The notes below the pieces were generated by a model. It saw only the letters and a program-made list of their open reading frames with translations, searched no databases and was not told the DNA's origin. A program made the translations under genes and the position numbers. A stretch of 64,000 nt of DNA from Ipomoea triloba (taxonomy: Eukaryota; Streptophyta; Magnoliopsida; Solanales; Convolvulaceae): assembly GCF_003576645.1 (NCBI RefSeq), contig NC_044922.1:8962538-9026537 (forward strand), in the 5' to 3' direction. Shown piece by piece: positions 23,697 to 36,070 of the stretch (position 1 is the stretch's first letter; each line of letters begins with the position of its first letter).

Positions 23697-26538
23697 GAAA
23701 CAGTCAGTTCTATGAAAAAAGACGCAACAACTATTTACATTATTCAATTGTGTAAAACGGTTACGCACAAACCAGTACATTGTATTGCACATAGAGACAT
23801 ATATGTAGTCCACTCCATATGCTTTATATCATAACACATTTGGGTGTATGGCAAAAAAAAAAAAAAAAAAGTAATGTATGGAAAAAAACCAACACTGATA
23901 ATGACCCATAGTTTGCCATTCTTTAGGGTACTTATGTTTGTGCTCTTTAGGGTGTAACTGTGTGCGTTCTTATGAATTGGACTCCACCGTGCATGCTTTT
24001 TGATTTATTTCTCACTTTCAAATACTATTCTTTAAGGAGTTGGACTCCAATGTGCACGCTCTGTCATTTCATTAGCATTTCCAAATGCTATTCTTTTAGT
24101 TTTACCAATTCTTAGTTGCTTTTAAGTTAAATCGAATTAAATTGTATTATTACATTATGGTTGGGTTTGGTTTTAGAATTTTGTTTACCATGTTGTATAA
24201 GCATGGTGGGTTTGTGCAGTTATGCCTGTGCTATTTAAGGTATAAGTGTGTGCGCCCGTGTGAGTTTGATACCAGGGTGCGTACTCTTTCTAAATTACTA
24301 AAGTTTCTTTCTCCGTTATTTGTGTTGGCCTTCCAGGATTAATTTAATCCATCAATAACATTAAAGGGCAGTTGTTTTTTTTTTTTTTGTAAAAGTTTTT
24401 AAAAACAAATCAAAACTTATTACATTATTCAATTGTGTAACAAGTCAGTTATGTGAAAAAAGACGCAACAAATAATTACATTATTCAATTCTGTAAAATG
24501 GTTACGCACAAACCAATACATTGTATTGCACATAGAGGCATATATGTAGTCCACTCCATATGCTCCATATCACAACACATTTGGGTGTATGGCAAAAAAA
24601 AAAAAAGTAACGTATGGACAAAAACCAACACAGATAATGACCCATAGTTTGCCATTGTTTAGTGTACTTAAGTTTGTGCTCTTTAGGTTGTAACTGTGTG
24701 CGTTCTTATGAATTGGACTCCACCGTGCATGCTTTTTCATTTATTTCTCACTTTCAAATACTATTCTTTAAGGAGTTGGACTCCAATGTGCACGCTCTGT
24801 CATTTCATTAGCATTTCCAAATGCTATTCTTTTAGTTTTACCAATTCTTAGTTGCTTTTAAGTTAAATCGAATTAAATTGTATTATTACATTATGGTTGG
24901 GTTTGGTTTTAGAATTTTGTTTACCATGTTGTATAAGCATGGTGGGTTTGTGCAGTTATGCCTGTGCTATTTAAGGTATAAGTGTGTGCGCCCGTGTGAG
25001 TTTGATACCAGGGTGCGTACTCTTTCTAAATTACTAAAGTTTCTTTCTCCGTTATTTGTGTTGGCCTTCCAGGATTAATTTAATCCATCAATAACATTAA
25101 AGGGCAGTTGTTTTTTTTTTTTTTGTAAAAGTTTTTAAAAACAAATCAAAACTTATTACATTATTCAATTGTGTAACAAGTCAGTTATGTGAAAAAAGAC
25201 GCAACAAATAATTACATTATTCAATTCTGTAAAATGGTTACGCACAAACCAATACATTGTATTGCACATAGAGGCATATATGTAGTCCACTCCATATGCT
25301 CCATATCACAACACATTTGGGTGTATGGCAAAAAAAAAAAAGTAACGTATGGACAAAAACCAACACAGATAATGACCCATAGTTTGCCATTGTTTAGTGT
25401 ACTTAAGTTTGTGCTCTTTAGGTTGTAACTGTGTGCGTTCTTATGAATTGGACTCCACCGTGCATGCTTTTTCATTTATTTCTCACTTTCAAATACTATT
25501 CTTTAAGGAGTTGGACTCCAATGTGCACGCTCTGTCATTTCATTAGCATTTCCAAATGCTATTCTTTTAGTTTTACCAATTCTTAGTTGCTTTTAAGTTA
25601 AATCGAATTAAATTGTATTATTACATTATGGTTGGGTTTGGTTTTAGAATTTTGTTTACCATGTTGTATAAGCATGGTGGGTTTGTGCAGTTATGCCTGT
25701 GCTATTTAAGGTATAAGTGTGTGCGCCCGTGTGAGTTTGATACCAGGGTGCGTACTCTTTCTAAATTACTAAAGTTTCTTTCTCCGTTATTTGTGTTGGC
25801 CTTCCAGGATTAATTTAATCCATCAATAACATTAAAGGGCAGTTGTTTTTTTTTTTTTTGTAAAAGTTTTTAAAAACAAATCAAAACTTATTACATTATT
25901 CAATTGTGTAACAAGTCAGTTATGTGAAAAAAGACGCAACAAATAATTACATTATTCAATTCTGTAAAATGGTTACGCACAAACCAATACATTGTATTGC
26001 ACATAGAGGCATATATGTAGTCCACTCCATATGCTCCATATCACAACACATTTGGGTGTATGGCAAAAAAAAAAAAGTAACGTATGGACAAAAACCAACA
26101 CAGATAATGACCCATAGTTTGCCATTGTTTAGTGTACTTAAGTTTGTGCTCTTTAGGTTGTAACTGTGTGCGTTCTTATGAATTGGACTCCACCGTGCAT
26201 GCTTTTTCATTTATTTCTCACTTTCAAATACTATTCTTTAAGGAGTTGGACTCCAATGTGCACGCTCTGTCATTTCATTAGCATTTCCAAATGCTATTCT
26301 TTTAGTTTTACCAGTTCTTAGTTGCTTTTTAAGTTAAATCGAATTACATTGTATTATTACATTATGGTTGAGTTTGGTTTTAGAATTATGTTTACCATGT
26401 TGTATAAGCATGGTGGGTTTGTGTAGTTATGGCTGTGCTGTTTAAGGTATAAGTGTGTGCGCCCGTGTGAGTTTGATTTCATGGTGCGTACTCTTTCTAA
26501 ATTACTAAAGTTTCTTTCTCCGTTATTTGTGTTGGCCT
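23697..26538. repeat. 735-bp tandem array, about four copies
   Basis: Units start near 23697, 24433, 25169 and 25904, with periods of 735-736 bp. The middle copies are almost identical. Each holds an A run, AAAGACGCAACAA, GGACTCCACCGTGCATGC and GTGTGTGCGCCCGTGTGAG. The fourth copy is cut at 26538 by the CACTA element and resumes at 31838-31920 (TTCCATGATTAATTTAATCC). Short ORFs repeated at this spacing are by-products. Confidence 0.92.
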
Positions 26539-27415
26539 CACTACTACAGAAAACACCTTTAACGTCGGTTTTTTAGCACTTTTAACGTCGGTTAAAAATC
26601 GACGCCAATCTGGCAGACGTTGTATATAAATGATACGACGTCGGTTGTAAAAACCGACGTTGTATGTATTTTTTAATTTTTAAAAATAGGATACGGCGTC
26701 GGTTATTAAGGAAAACCGACGTTGTATCTAATTATTAAAAAATAAAATAAAATAAACGACGTTGGTTTTTAAGCAAAACCGACGTCGTTTATTATTTTTA
26801 AAAAAATAAAAATACATACGACGTCGGTTTTTAGGAAATAACTGACGTCATATATATATATATAATCAACAACGTCGGTTATTAATACCTAATACCTAAT
26901 CGACGTTGTATGTTGTTTAAATTTTTTAAATTACTTTACACGTCGGTTTTTTACAAAAAACCGACGTGTAATGTTAATTTATAAAAAAAATAACTACATA
27001 CGACGTCAGTTACGGACGTCGTATGTATTTAATTCTAAATTCTTTTTATAATCATTCACGTTAAATTCTCTTCTTTTTTTTTTTTAAAGAAATATTTAGT
27101 TAATCATAACAATGGAAAGAAAGAAGAGAACACAATTTCAGACAATTCCATTTAAAAGAGTAAAGTATTCAGTAGCAGATTTTGACCATTTGGTAGTACA
27201 CCTGAAGATGAAGCCTAGTAGTAAAAGAATCAATAAGAAATTCAGATGCTTGCAAAAAGTAAACAATCATATTCTATAAAACAATAATACAAAGTATGAG
27301 ATCTAAAAAATTGAGCAATGGTTTTCTTTTTAATGGAAAGGATTCAAGGAAGGAGAGACTACAATACTACAAAGTATATGACGGGAAAAAGAATTTAGTG
27401 GTATTTGCAGTGACC

Positions 27416-28682
27416 TCAAGCTGCATCTCTTATGCTATCCAAGTCCAAGGTACCCCGAACAGCTTCAGGGGGTAATCTCTGAGCATTAGCGCTTGGTTCC
27501 TCAACAAAAATTAAGTTGTTGATAACACCATGTTCACCAATAACACGAAGCTGTTCCTCGTCAACTTGCCATGTGCCATCAACCAAGAATTTATACTGCA
27601 TTACACATTCAGAACTGTTAACTCTGAACATTCACCACACACCAGGCTAAGTTAAGATTTGCAGTATCCGATGTCTACTTATTTTATTTTCAAAATAACA
27701 AAACACAAATATAAAAGTGGTAGCCAAAATACATTCAGTTCCAATAACAACAAATCATGTCCTTCAAAACCGATGATCAGAATACCAATAACCGAGGATG
27801 TTACAGAATTGTAGATAATCAACATGTAAACGGCATGACTCCTATTCTTGCCCTTTAAGAATCTTAAAAACCAATAGCTGTCATTTAAACATTGGAATTT
27901 GAAACAAACAAAAGTTAGAAAAAACTTATAACTTGAATTCCATCTGCCTCTAAACTGCACTTGATTAAAACCCTAAAATCATAACCAATCAAATAAGTTT
28001 TGACCAACTCTCCAGGGAATACAATTCATATCCTCACTCCAATACAAAATTACAATCCTTAAAAACAGCATAGCAATTAACATCCTCCAATTCAAAATCC
28101 AATCTTTTTTTTTTTTTGTGACTATAACATATTAGCAGTCATAAGATGTTCGAATTTTTCACATCGATTCATAGTTAATTCACTCTCATGAAATGCAATT
28201 TACACCATACCTGATGATAACCTGGGGGAAGATCAATAGCTGAACTTAAAGCCATGGTCGAACCATTCATCGAATTCATCACAGTTCCATCACCCCACCT
28301 ACACCAACCAAAATCATAGTCTTTACACACACACATATATGGATAGAGTCATATAGATGCATACATACCCATACACAGACACTTCACGACCTCCGTAGTG
28401 CCATGTAAACACTGTGAGAACCATTTCTCTTCAAGAACCAAAGCAACTGAAACATATCCTTGGTAACTGATTGAATGAAGAAATAGTTAGGTCCTAATAC
28501 AACAAACAAAAAAGTAAAATAGTAAAATAGCAAACTACCAGTAACAGCTTCAGTATCAGCAGCAGTCCCTGCTCCACAGTAGTAAATATTAGGAGCCATG
28601 TAGTGAATTATCATACAATTTTTATCGGCAACTATGGGTCCTTTAGTGGCACGAGTGTCTGCACCAAGTATGACACCATCTT
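27416..28682 (-). pseudogene. Captured chimeric exons: proteasome beta-7 (PBB) plus SNF4 CBM-like
   Basis: Four minus-strand exon pieces lie within the CACTA element. The first (28682-28539) encodes [17 protein letters not shown] and [20 protein letters not shown], matching the proteasome subunit beta type-7 (PBB) just after its N-terminal Thr region. The next three (28411-28369, 28298-28211, 27595-27416) encode [20 protein letters not shown] and YKFLVDGTWQVDEEQ...GVINNLIFVEEP. This is the carbohydrate-binding region of the plant SnRK1 beta-gamma subunit SNF4. Splice sites and phases are preserved, and a TGA ends the last exon. A GC-rich leader-like segment with a donor (29240-29480) lies upstream. 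Neither gene is complete: no catalytic Thr segment and no CBS domains. A fused transcript is possible. Confidence 0.75.
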
Positions 28683-31600
28683 AAGGACATAAGATAATTA
28701 TTAAAATCACAAGCAAGCATAATTTGATTATGGGTGCAGGAACCATTTTATTCTCAATCAATGTGATAATGTCATTATGGCTGTAACAAAATCTAAATCA
28801 ACCACACAGATCTCCAACTATGAAAGAAAGGCCTTCCTTCCCCACCATACTAAGTTCTATCTTTGTATTAGCGCAAAACACTTACACAATATGAAATTAC
28901 ACTTCACAATTGAGTTATTAATTGTATACCCATCACTAGTTCCACCTCCACTCTTGTTCTGCAACCCTAGGAAAACGATAATTCCAAATCGGCTTACACT
29001 TCCCATCCTAGTCTCTCATTACACACACAATACTAAACCCTAAACCCTAAACTGACACAGTAATGGACTACCACTACTAAAACTCTCAAATTAATCTTTG
29101 AAAATTCTAAAATTAAAACACACATGTTGCAGAAATTGAAAGCATTTCACTACAAAATAATAAAATTGGAAGATCGAACAAAAAGGAAGATAAAAACCTG
29201 AAAAATCAAGCCAACAATAGTACAGGGGTTGAGAAGTTGAGAACGACGATTTAAGAACCTGAGGCAAGGAGGCGACTGGACGGTGGTGACTGGTGAAGAC
29301 GGAGGCGACTCACGACCGGCAACTGAGCCGGCCGGGTTGAGGAGGTGCGGCGGTGAGGCGGTGCAGCTGTTCCACGGTGAGGTTGTGCGACAGAGAGAAG
29401 AAGAAGAAAGAAGATGAAGAGAAGAGAGGAGAAGATGAAGGCTGTGCCGCCTGTGCGAATTGCGAAGTCGTAGATTAAAATTTTTTATATATATATTTTC
29501 ATAAAACCGACGTCGGTTAGTCCTAAAACCGACATCGTATCATATTAGATTTTCTTTTTTAAATTCTTATTAAAATGAAGAATTTAACCTTTTTCTAAAA
29601 AAATGTAACAATATACGATTTTGATTTTATGCCTACCGATGTTGTATTTTTTTGAAAGGACCTACCGATGTTGTATTGATTTTAAAAAACTTTTAAAAAA
29701 AAAAGGAATTCACATACGACGTCGGTTATTTAATTAACCGATGCCGTATGTTTTTTTAATTTTTTAATTTTTTTCGTGTAAGACATACGACATCGGTTAT
29801 TTAATTAACCGATGTTGTATGTTTTTTTTATTTTTTTATTTTTTTTCGCGTAAGACATACGGCTTCGGTTATTTAATTAACCGACGTCGTATGTTTTTTT
29901 TTTTTTTTTTTTTTTTTNCATATTAGCAGTCATAAGATGTTCGAATTTTTCACATCGATTCATAGTTAATTCACTCTCATGAAATGCAATTTACACCATA
30001 CCTGATGATAACCTGGGGGAAGATCAATAGCTGAACTTAAAGCCATGGTCGAACCATTCATCGAATTCATCACAGTTCCATCACCCCACCTACACCAACC
30101 AAAATCATAGTCTTTACACACACACATATATGGATAGAGTCATATAGATGCATACATACCCATACACAGACACTTCACGACCTCCGTAGTGCCATGTAAA
30201 CACTGTGAGAACCATTTCTCTTCAAGAACCAAAGCAACTGAAACATATCCTTGGTAACTGATTGAATGAAGAAATAGTTAGGTCCTAATACAACAAACAA
30301 AAAAGTAAAATAGTAAAATAGCAAACTACCAGTAACAGCTTCAGTATCAGCAGCAGTCCCTGCTCCACAGTAGTAAATATTAGGAGCCATGTAGTGAATT
30401 ATCATACAATTTTTATCGGCAACTATGGGTCCTTTAGTGGCACGAGTGTCTGCACCAAGTATGACACCATCTTAAGGACATAAGATAATTATTAAAATCA
30501 CAAGCAAGCATAATTTGATTATGGGTGCAGGAACCATTTTATTCTCAATCAATGTGATAATGTCATTATGGCTGTAACAAAATCTAAATCAACCACACAG
30601 ATCTCCAACTATGAAAGAAAGGCCTTCCTTCCCCACCATACTAAGTTCTATCTTTGTATTAGCGCAAAACACTTACACAATATGAAATTACACTTCACAA
30701 TTGAGTTATTAATTGTATACCCATCACTAGTTCCACCTCCACTCTTGTTCTGCAACCCTAGGAAAACGATAATTCCAAATCGGCTTACACTTCCCATCCT
30801 AGTCTCTCATTACACACACAATACTAAACCCTAAACCCTAAACTGACACAGTAATGGACTACCACTACTAAAACTCTCAAATTAATCTTTGAAAATTCTA
30901 AAATTAAAACACACATGTTGCAGAAATTGAAAGCATTTCACTACAAAATAATAAAATTGGAAGATCGAACAAAAAGGAAGATAAAAACCTGAAAAATCAA
31001 GCCAACAATAGTACAGGGGTTGAGAAGTTGAGAACGACGATTTAAGAACCTGAGGCAAGGAGGCGACTGGACGGTGGTGACTGGTGAAGACGGAGGCGAC
31101 TCACGACCGGCAACTGAGCCGGCCGGGTTGAGGAGGTGCGGCGGTGAGGCGGTGCAGCTGTTCCACGGTGAGGTTGTGCGACAGAGAGAAGAAGAAGAAA
31201 GAAGATGAAGAGAAGAGAGGAGAAGATGAAGGCTGTGCCGCCTGTGCGAATTGCGAAGTCGTAGATTAAAATTTTTTATATATATATTTTCATAAAACCG
31301 ACGTCGGTTAGTCCTAAAACCGACATCGTATCATATTAGATTTTCTTTTTTAAATTCTTATTAAAATGAAGAATTTAACCTTTTTCTAAAAAAATGTAAC
31401 AATATACGATTTTGATTTTATGCCTACCGATGTTGTATTTTTTTGAAAGGACCTACCGATGTTGTATTGATTTTAAAAAACTTTTAAAAAAAAAAGGAAT
31501 TCACATACGACGTCGGTTATTTAATTAACCGATGCCGTATGTTTTTTTAATTTTTTAATTTTTTTCGTGTAAGACATACGACATCGGTTATTTAATTAAC

Positions 31601-31709
31601 CGATGTTGTATGTTTTTTTTATTTTTTTATTTTTTTTCGCGTAAGACATACGGCTTCGGTTATTTAATTAACCGACGTCGTATGTTTTTTTTTTTTTTTT
31701 TTTTTTTCG
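28129..31709. repeat. Exact 1,790-bp direct duplication across an N
   Basis: 28129-29918 and 29920-31709 appear identical, with the N between them. The left copy runs into the N in a T run, and the right copy begins in mid-sequence (CATATTAGCAGTCATAAG). This is what an unmerged overlap of two contig ends looks like. Confidence 0.85.
30002..30473 (-). pseudogene. Second copy of captured PBB and SNF4-like exons
   Basis: Exact repeat, offset 1,791 bp, of the PBB exon (30473-30330) and the first two SNF4-like exons (30202-30160 and 30089-30002). The last SNF4-like exon is not repeated. It lies to the right of the N at 29919 and is probably an assembly duplicate rather than a biological one. Confidence 0.75.
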
Positions 31710-32397
31710 CATAAGACATACGGCATCGGTTATTTAATTAACCGACGCCATATGTTATTATTTCACTTTTGACGTCAATTTTTCAAAAAACTGACGTTAT
31801 ATGTCCAACGTTATATGTTGTTTTTGTAGTAGTGCCTTCCATGATTAATTTAATCCATCAATAACATTAAAGGGCACTTGTTTTTTTTGTAAAAATTTTT
31901 AAAAACAAATCCAAACTTATTAAGTGTCGTTACACCAGTGGAATGCACAAACCGATGCAATGCACACACCATTACAATGGAGTGCACACAACAGCGAAAT
32001 GCACACAACTGCAAACCACTGGAACGCACACACTGGAGCGCACACACCAGTTGAATAAACAGACCAATGCAAAGCACACACCTGCATATTGTTGCGCATA
32101 CACAAGTAATATGCACACACCTTAAAAAATCAGTGAAATGCACAAACCAATACAACGCACACACCTGCAGGCTGGATCACACACTTTCGTTTATATGCAT
32201 ACACCGATTGAGGTTAAACCAAAATATATAAACGATTCTAGTCACGCACAAACGTTTAACAAAAACTATAACGGTTCAGCTACGATGAAAACAGTATAAA
32301 GAAAAATCTTAAATTCAAAAATACGAAGTTCACTACCAAATCACCAAAATAATTATACGCTCTTGGCCTGTGAACGAGCAAATCCCAAATTCCGTTT

Positions 32398-35006
32398 CTA
32401 CCTTTTCAGGCAAGTTCGGCTATTATGTCCGTTTGCCAGTCCACATGTCGCACATGTACGCCCTTTCTTTCTCATTCCCTTGATCTCAATCTCCTTCATC
32501 GATTTTATTCGCTTGCTAGAACCTTTGTTCTTCGATACTTGTGGCGGGTGCACTACGATTTTTTCCGGGGCCGGGATCCCACAGTATGTTTCCATTGTTG
32601 CGCGTTTTCCAAGATTCGCCTCCCCACTATCTTTGTCCCCGGATATTGAGGTTTCAACCCCTTCTAGTGTATGGGCAATTTGCTGCAATTTTTCAACCCT
32701 CCCGTTAGCTAATCCCAAACACTTGTAGAAAGTATGTATTACTTGGGTTTCCTACATACTCTTAGCTGCATTTCATAAATCTTCTGCTTGCGTGCACGCA
32801 TACAGATCACGTCTTGTTTTTGGAACAGCATCCCGTGTCCAACGTGGAGTGATGTGCTGTGGTGGAATATGATCAAACTGCTCATCTTTCAGTATTACAA
32901 AAGCATGCCTACAAAGCAGCCCGATCCTTCTGTACATTCGGCATGTGCAATTGATGTTGTTGCTCCCATTTTCAACTACCACTGTTTATGACTTCCTTTT
33001 ATCGTCTTCAATCACGTATGTCCGGGTAGGTTCGCTAACTGCAAATGATCGCACTCGGCAGGAGAAACATGCACCTATTATTTCTCCCTGCAACTGGTAA
33101 AAAATTGCCAATGTGTATATTGACGCTGCTTCTCGCTCTACACTCAACGGTGTCTTTAGGACAGGAAGGTGGCCATTGCAAGCGGAATCTAGTTCAGCTT
33201 GTTTACTTCGTTACCTATTGATTGTGCGCTCAAACTGATAGAAAAATTCCACAAGACACATATGTTTACTAGTATTACTTCGGAAAATACTGTTCTCGGA
33301 TTCTGAACGAGAAGTTGTTCGCAACAACCCTCCCATAAACATATCTTGGAAATATGCAGGTATCCATGATCAACCATCCATTCTCCTGTAGCCCATATTT
33401 ATGCACAACACCATTCCAACCATTCTCAAACTCTTCAGGCATACAATTTTCATTCCACACAACACTGTTTAGCGCGCGACGAAACTCAGTATTCTTTGCC
33501 ATTTCGGCTTCTACTTTGTCCCCAACTTTAGTCATTATATGCCACATGCAGAAACGATGACGGGTCTCGAGTAACTCCATAGCAATGGCAACTTTTATGG
33601 CTGGGTCTTGATCGGTGATTGTTATTGGTGGTGTTTTGCCCATTACTTTTTTTAAGTTGACTAAAAGCCAACGGTAAGAGTCCTCATCTTCCCTAGCAAT
33701 CAAACCCGCCGCAAATGTAACACATCTCTTATGGTGGTCTACGCCGGTAAATGGAACAAACACTAGCTTGTACCTTCACATAATAAAACACCATACTTTT
33801 TTAGAAAACTATGCATGAGTGCACCAAAGTGAAGCACACACTAGTAAACGTGCACACAGATTAACATATTTCCTAAAAGGCTGCCCAGCATAATGCACAG
33901 ACCGGAACTCTACCATTCATAAACCAATGCCCAGTAAAATGCACATACCGGAATTCTAACATGCACACCAGAGTACACTAACATTCACACACCGACAAAC
34001 ACACCCATAACTCCTTGGACAACCAAATCTACACACACGCACATATACTGATTGTGGCATACAATAAACACAGTGCACATGTCGATTTACATATACACGC
34101 ACATACATCAACAACCACACATGTTTCATAGAATGTACTAAATCACTTCATATCAAAATGGATTTTGGTCAATGCACTTTAGGGACTTACTTGTTCATTT
34201 GGTATGTTGCGTCAAACGCCATGGCTTCTCCGAATACGCTAAAATGTTTTCTTGCAACACCATCAGCCCAAAACACACGACTGAACTGATCCTTTTCATT
34301 CACCTCATATTCAAAGTAGAAATCATCACAGTCTGACTTCTTTTCAATGTAGTTGGATAGAACCATCTGCGCATCCCCCCCCCCCCATATGCCAAACTTT
34401 CTCTCTTGTAGTTTTTGAAATCTTGTTGCGTAGCACCCACTTTGTTGGTTCCTCCCACATTTCTGCATACAAGTTGAAAGTCTTACTTGGCCAAATGTTA
34501 GCTTTAGCACAGTTTGCTATGAAGTGCTGATGCCCAATGTCTAGTTTCCGATTCACTTTCATGAACGGTTTGTAACTGTCCCCGCATAAATCGTGTGTGT
34601 GCCTTTCTTCGAATGACACCACTTCGTACACCTCCCCATTTAGTCTGAAAATTATCTTAACAATGCATCCCACTCTATTAGAAGTAAGTCGACGTTTGGG
34701 GTGTGTTGGTGCTCCACTTTCCATTAGATCTGTATCTTTAGCCTCCTTATATCCTTCCCAGGAACAAACCAAATACATTTTCATGGAAACACCATATTTG
34801 TTCTTTATTTCTATACTGCGGCGCACATCAAAACCAGCTGCTGAAGCATACTTTATATAAAATTTAATTCCACTTTCTAAACTTTCAAATCTCTGTCCTA
34901 CAACTGGCTTAAGAGAGGGGTCACATGTTGTCATCCAGTAATTGGGAACGTCTGCAGATTCCTCCATATCACATGTTTGCATTTCCACGGTGTGATCATT
35001 GGGTCC
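32398..35006 (-). pseudogene. FAR1/FHY3-type MULE transposase relic
   Basis: The minus strand encodes, in order, a FAR1 DNA-binding domain (34988 to about 34550: VVGQRFESLESGIKFYIKYA, EERHTHDL), a MULE transposase core (AFDATYQ at the exon end, FVPFTGVDHHKRCVTFAAGL, ITDQDPAIKVAI, CMWHI), a SWIM zinc finger (CTCRMYRRIGLLCRH, 32773-32950) and a C-terminal CCHC knuckle (CATCGLANGHNSRTC). An intron from 34186 to 33776 has a GTAAGT donor and AAG acceptor in phase. Lesions are a frameshift at a run of about 13 C (34374-34386), a frameshift near 33365, and stops near 33210 and 32990. In the family the protein is a DDE transposase or a light-signalling regulator. Here the short introns rich in GCACACAC and the transposon setting favour a transposon relic. 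Confidence 0.85.
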
Positions 35007-36070
35007 TACATATGTTGGGAAAAAATTAAATTTTCAGTGAAATGGATCAAACTACAAATACAAGTGTTTAAAAAGAATAGCTCTTCACATACCCATACTC
35101 CAGAGTTATGCACACGCTATAACTAAAACGCGCACACACCACGTCCACCTGAATTTATGACTACAATGTTGTACATTAGGTTCTCTACAGCCACTAAAAC
35201 ACTAACGCAAACCATAACCAAACAAATCCCAAAATCAATCATGGAAATAACCATAACGAGACATAAAAATGGCATAATGTAATTAGTGTAAAATAAAATC
35301 GAGGACAAGCACAAACCGGCCAGTCGTGTGCACACACCATCAAACTACAACGCACACACCAACTCATCAAACCACATCGCAAACGCACAAACTCCCAAAT
35401 CCATACACATTAGTGCGTACTCCTAAATTCAAGTATTTATTACAATTACACAGTAATGCACGCACGGTAATTCGGCTTAAACATACACTATTAGCTCTCT
35501 CCAAAACAGAAAATAAATTTTATATTACAAAAGCCGAGGTTACGCACACGCTACCACTCACACACGCACACACCAGCACAACATGAATAATATAATACAA
35601 CGCTGTAAATTGGCGTCCCTCCACCCGCTAAAACATTAACGCAAACCCTTACCAAACTAATACCGAAATCAATCATGCAAAAATCCATAACGTATATGAA
35701 AATTGACATAATGTAATTCGCATAAAATAATCTCAAAACCAAACAAAAACTATCTCTCCTATGCACACACCAACAAATAATCCTAAACCCTTACCAATCA
35801 AACACCAAAATAAAACATTAAAATATCAATATGGAGACAGAAAAAATGGTGTAATGTACTTCACATTAAATATCCTCATAAACAACCATAAACTACCTAG
35901 TAGTATGAACACACCCAACGACGCACACACCACTACCCATCAATACACTACGACGCACACAACAATACCCAACGACGCACACACCACTACACAGTGCCGG
36001 CCCAATCACCAACTATCAATACCCATGCACACACCATGACCCTACGACGCACACACCACTACCCATCGGA
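35007..36070 (-). repeat. Diverged repeats and GTGTGTGCG-rich leader of the transposase relic
   Basis: At least three diverged copies of a segment of about 110 bp (35207-35305, 35632-35740, 35775-35885: AACGCAAACC...ATCAATCATG...GGCATAATGTAATT) are interspersed with GCACACACCAC words. On the minus strand, the transposase sense strand, these read GTGGTGTGTGC. It is probably 5' intron or UTR of the relic; no coding content. Confidence 0.55.

Larger units (their letters stand above)
26539..31834. mobile_element. CACTA (En/Spm-type) element carrying host-gene exons
   Basis: It begins CACTACTACAGAAAAC and ends GTTTTTGTAGTAGTG, the inverted CACTA terminus. A 3-bp target duplication CCT lies at 26536-26538 and 31835-31837, and joining the flanks with one CCT restores the tandem-repeat unit seen in the sister copies. 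Subterminal regions are full of CGTCGGTT/AACCGACG words in both orientations, as expected for transposase-binding arrays. No transposase is seen, so it is nonautonomous. The apparent 5,296 bp includes an exact 1,790-bp duplication at the N at 29919; the real element may be about 3.5 kb. Confidence 0.9.

Noticed and set aside
24142..26163. Repeated 66- and 79-codon ORFs
   Set aside because: They recur because the 735-bp unit is tandemly repeated; no coding bias or known domain.
23697..26538. Considered a CRISPR-like or satellite centromere array
   Set aside because: The unit is 735 bp without spacers, with about four copies, in a plant transposon setting.
28777..29043. 88-codon plus-strand ORF, repeated at 30568-30834
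   Set aside because: Antisense to an intron or leader of the captured gene pieces, no motif; the repeat is due to the N-linked duplication.
29028..29052. Telomere-like CCCTAAA repeats
   Set aside because: Only two units, inside the CACTA element; too short to be an interstitial telomere.
31850..32164. 104-codon Cys/His-rich minus-strand ORF
   Set aside because: The Cys pattern arises from GCACACAC repeats, not a zinc finger.
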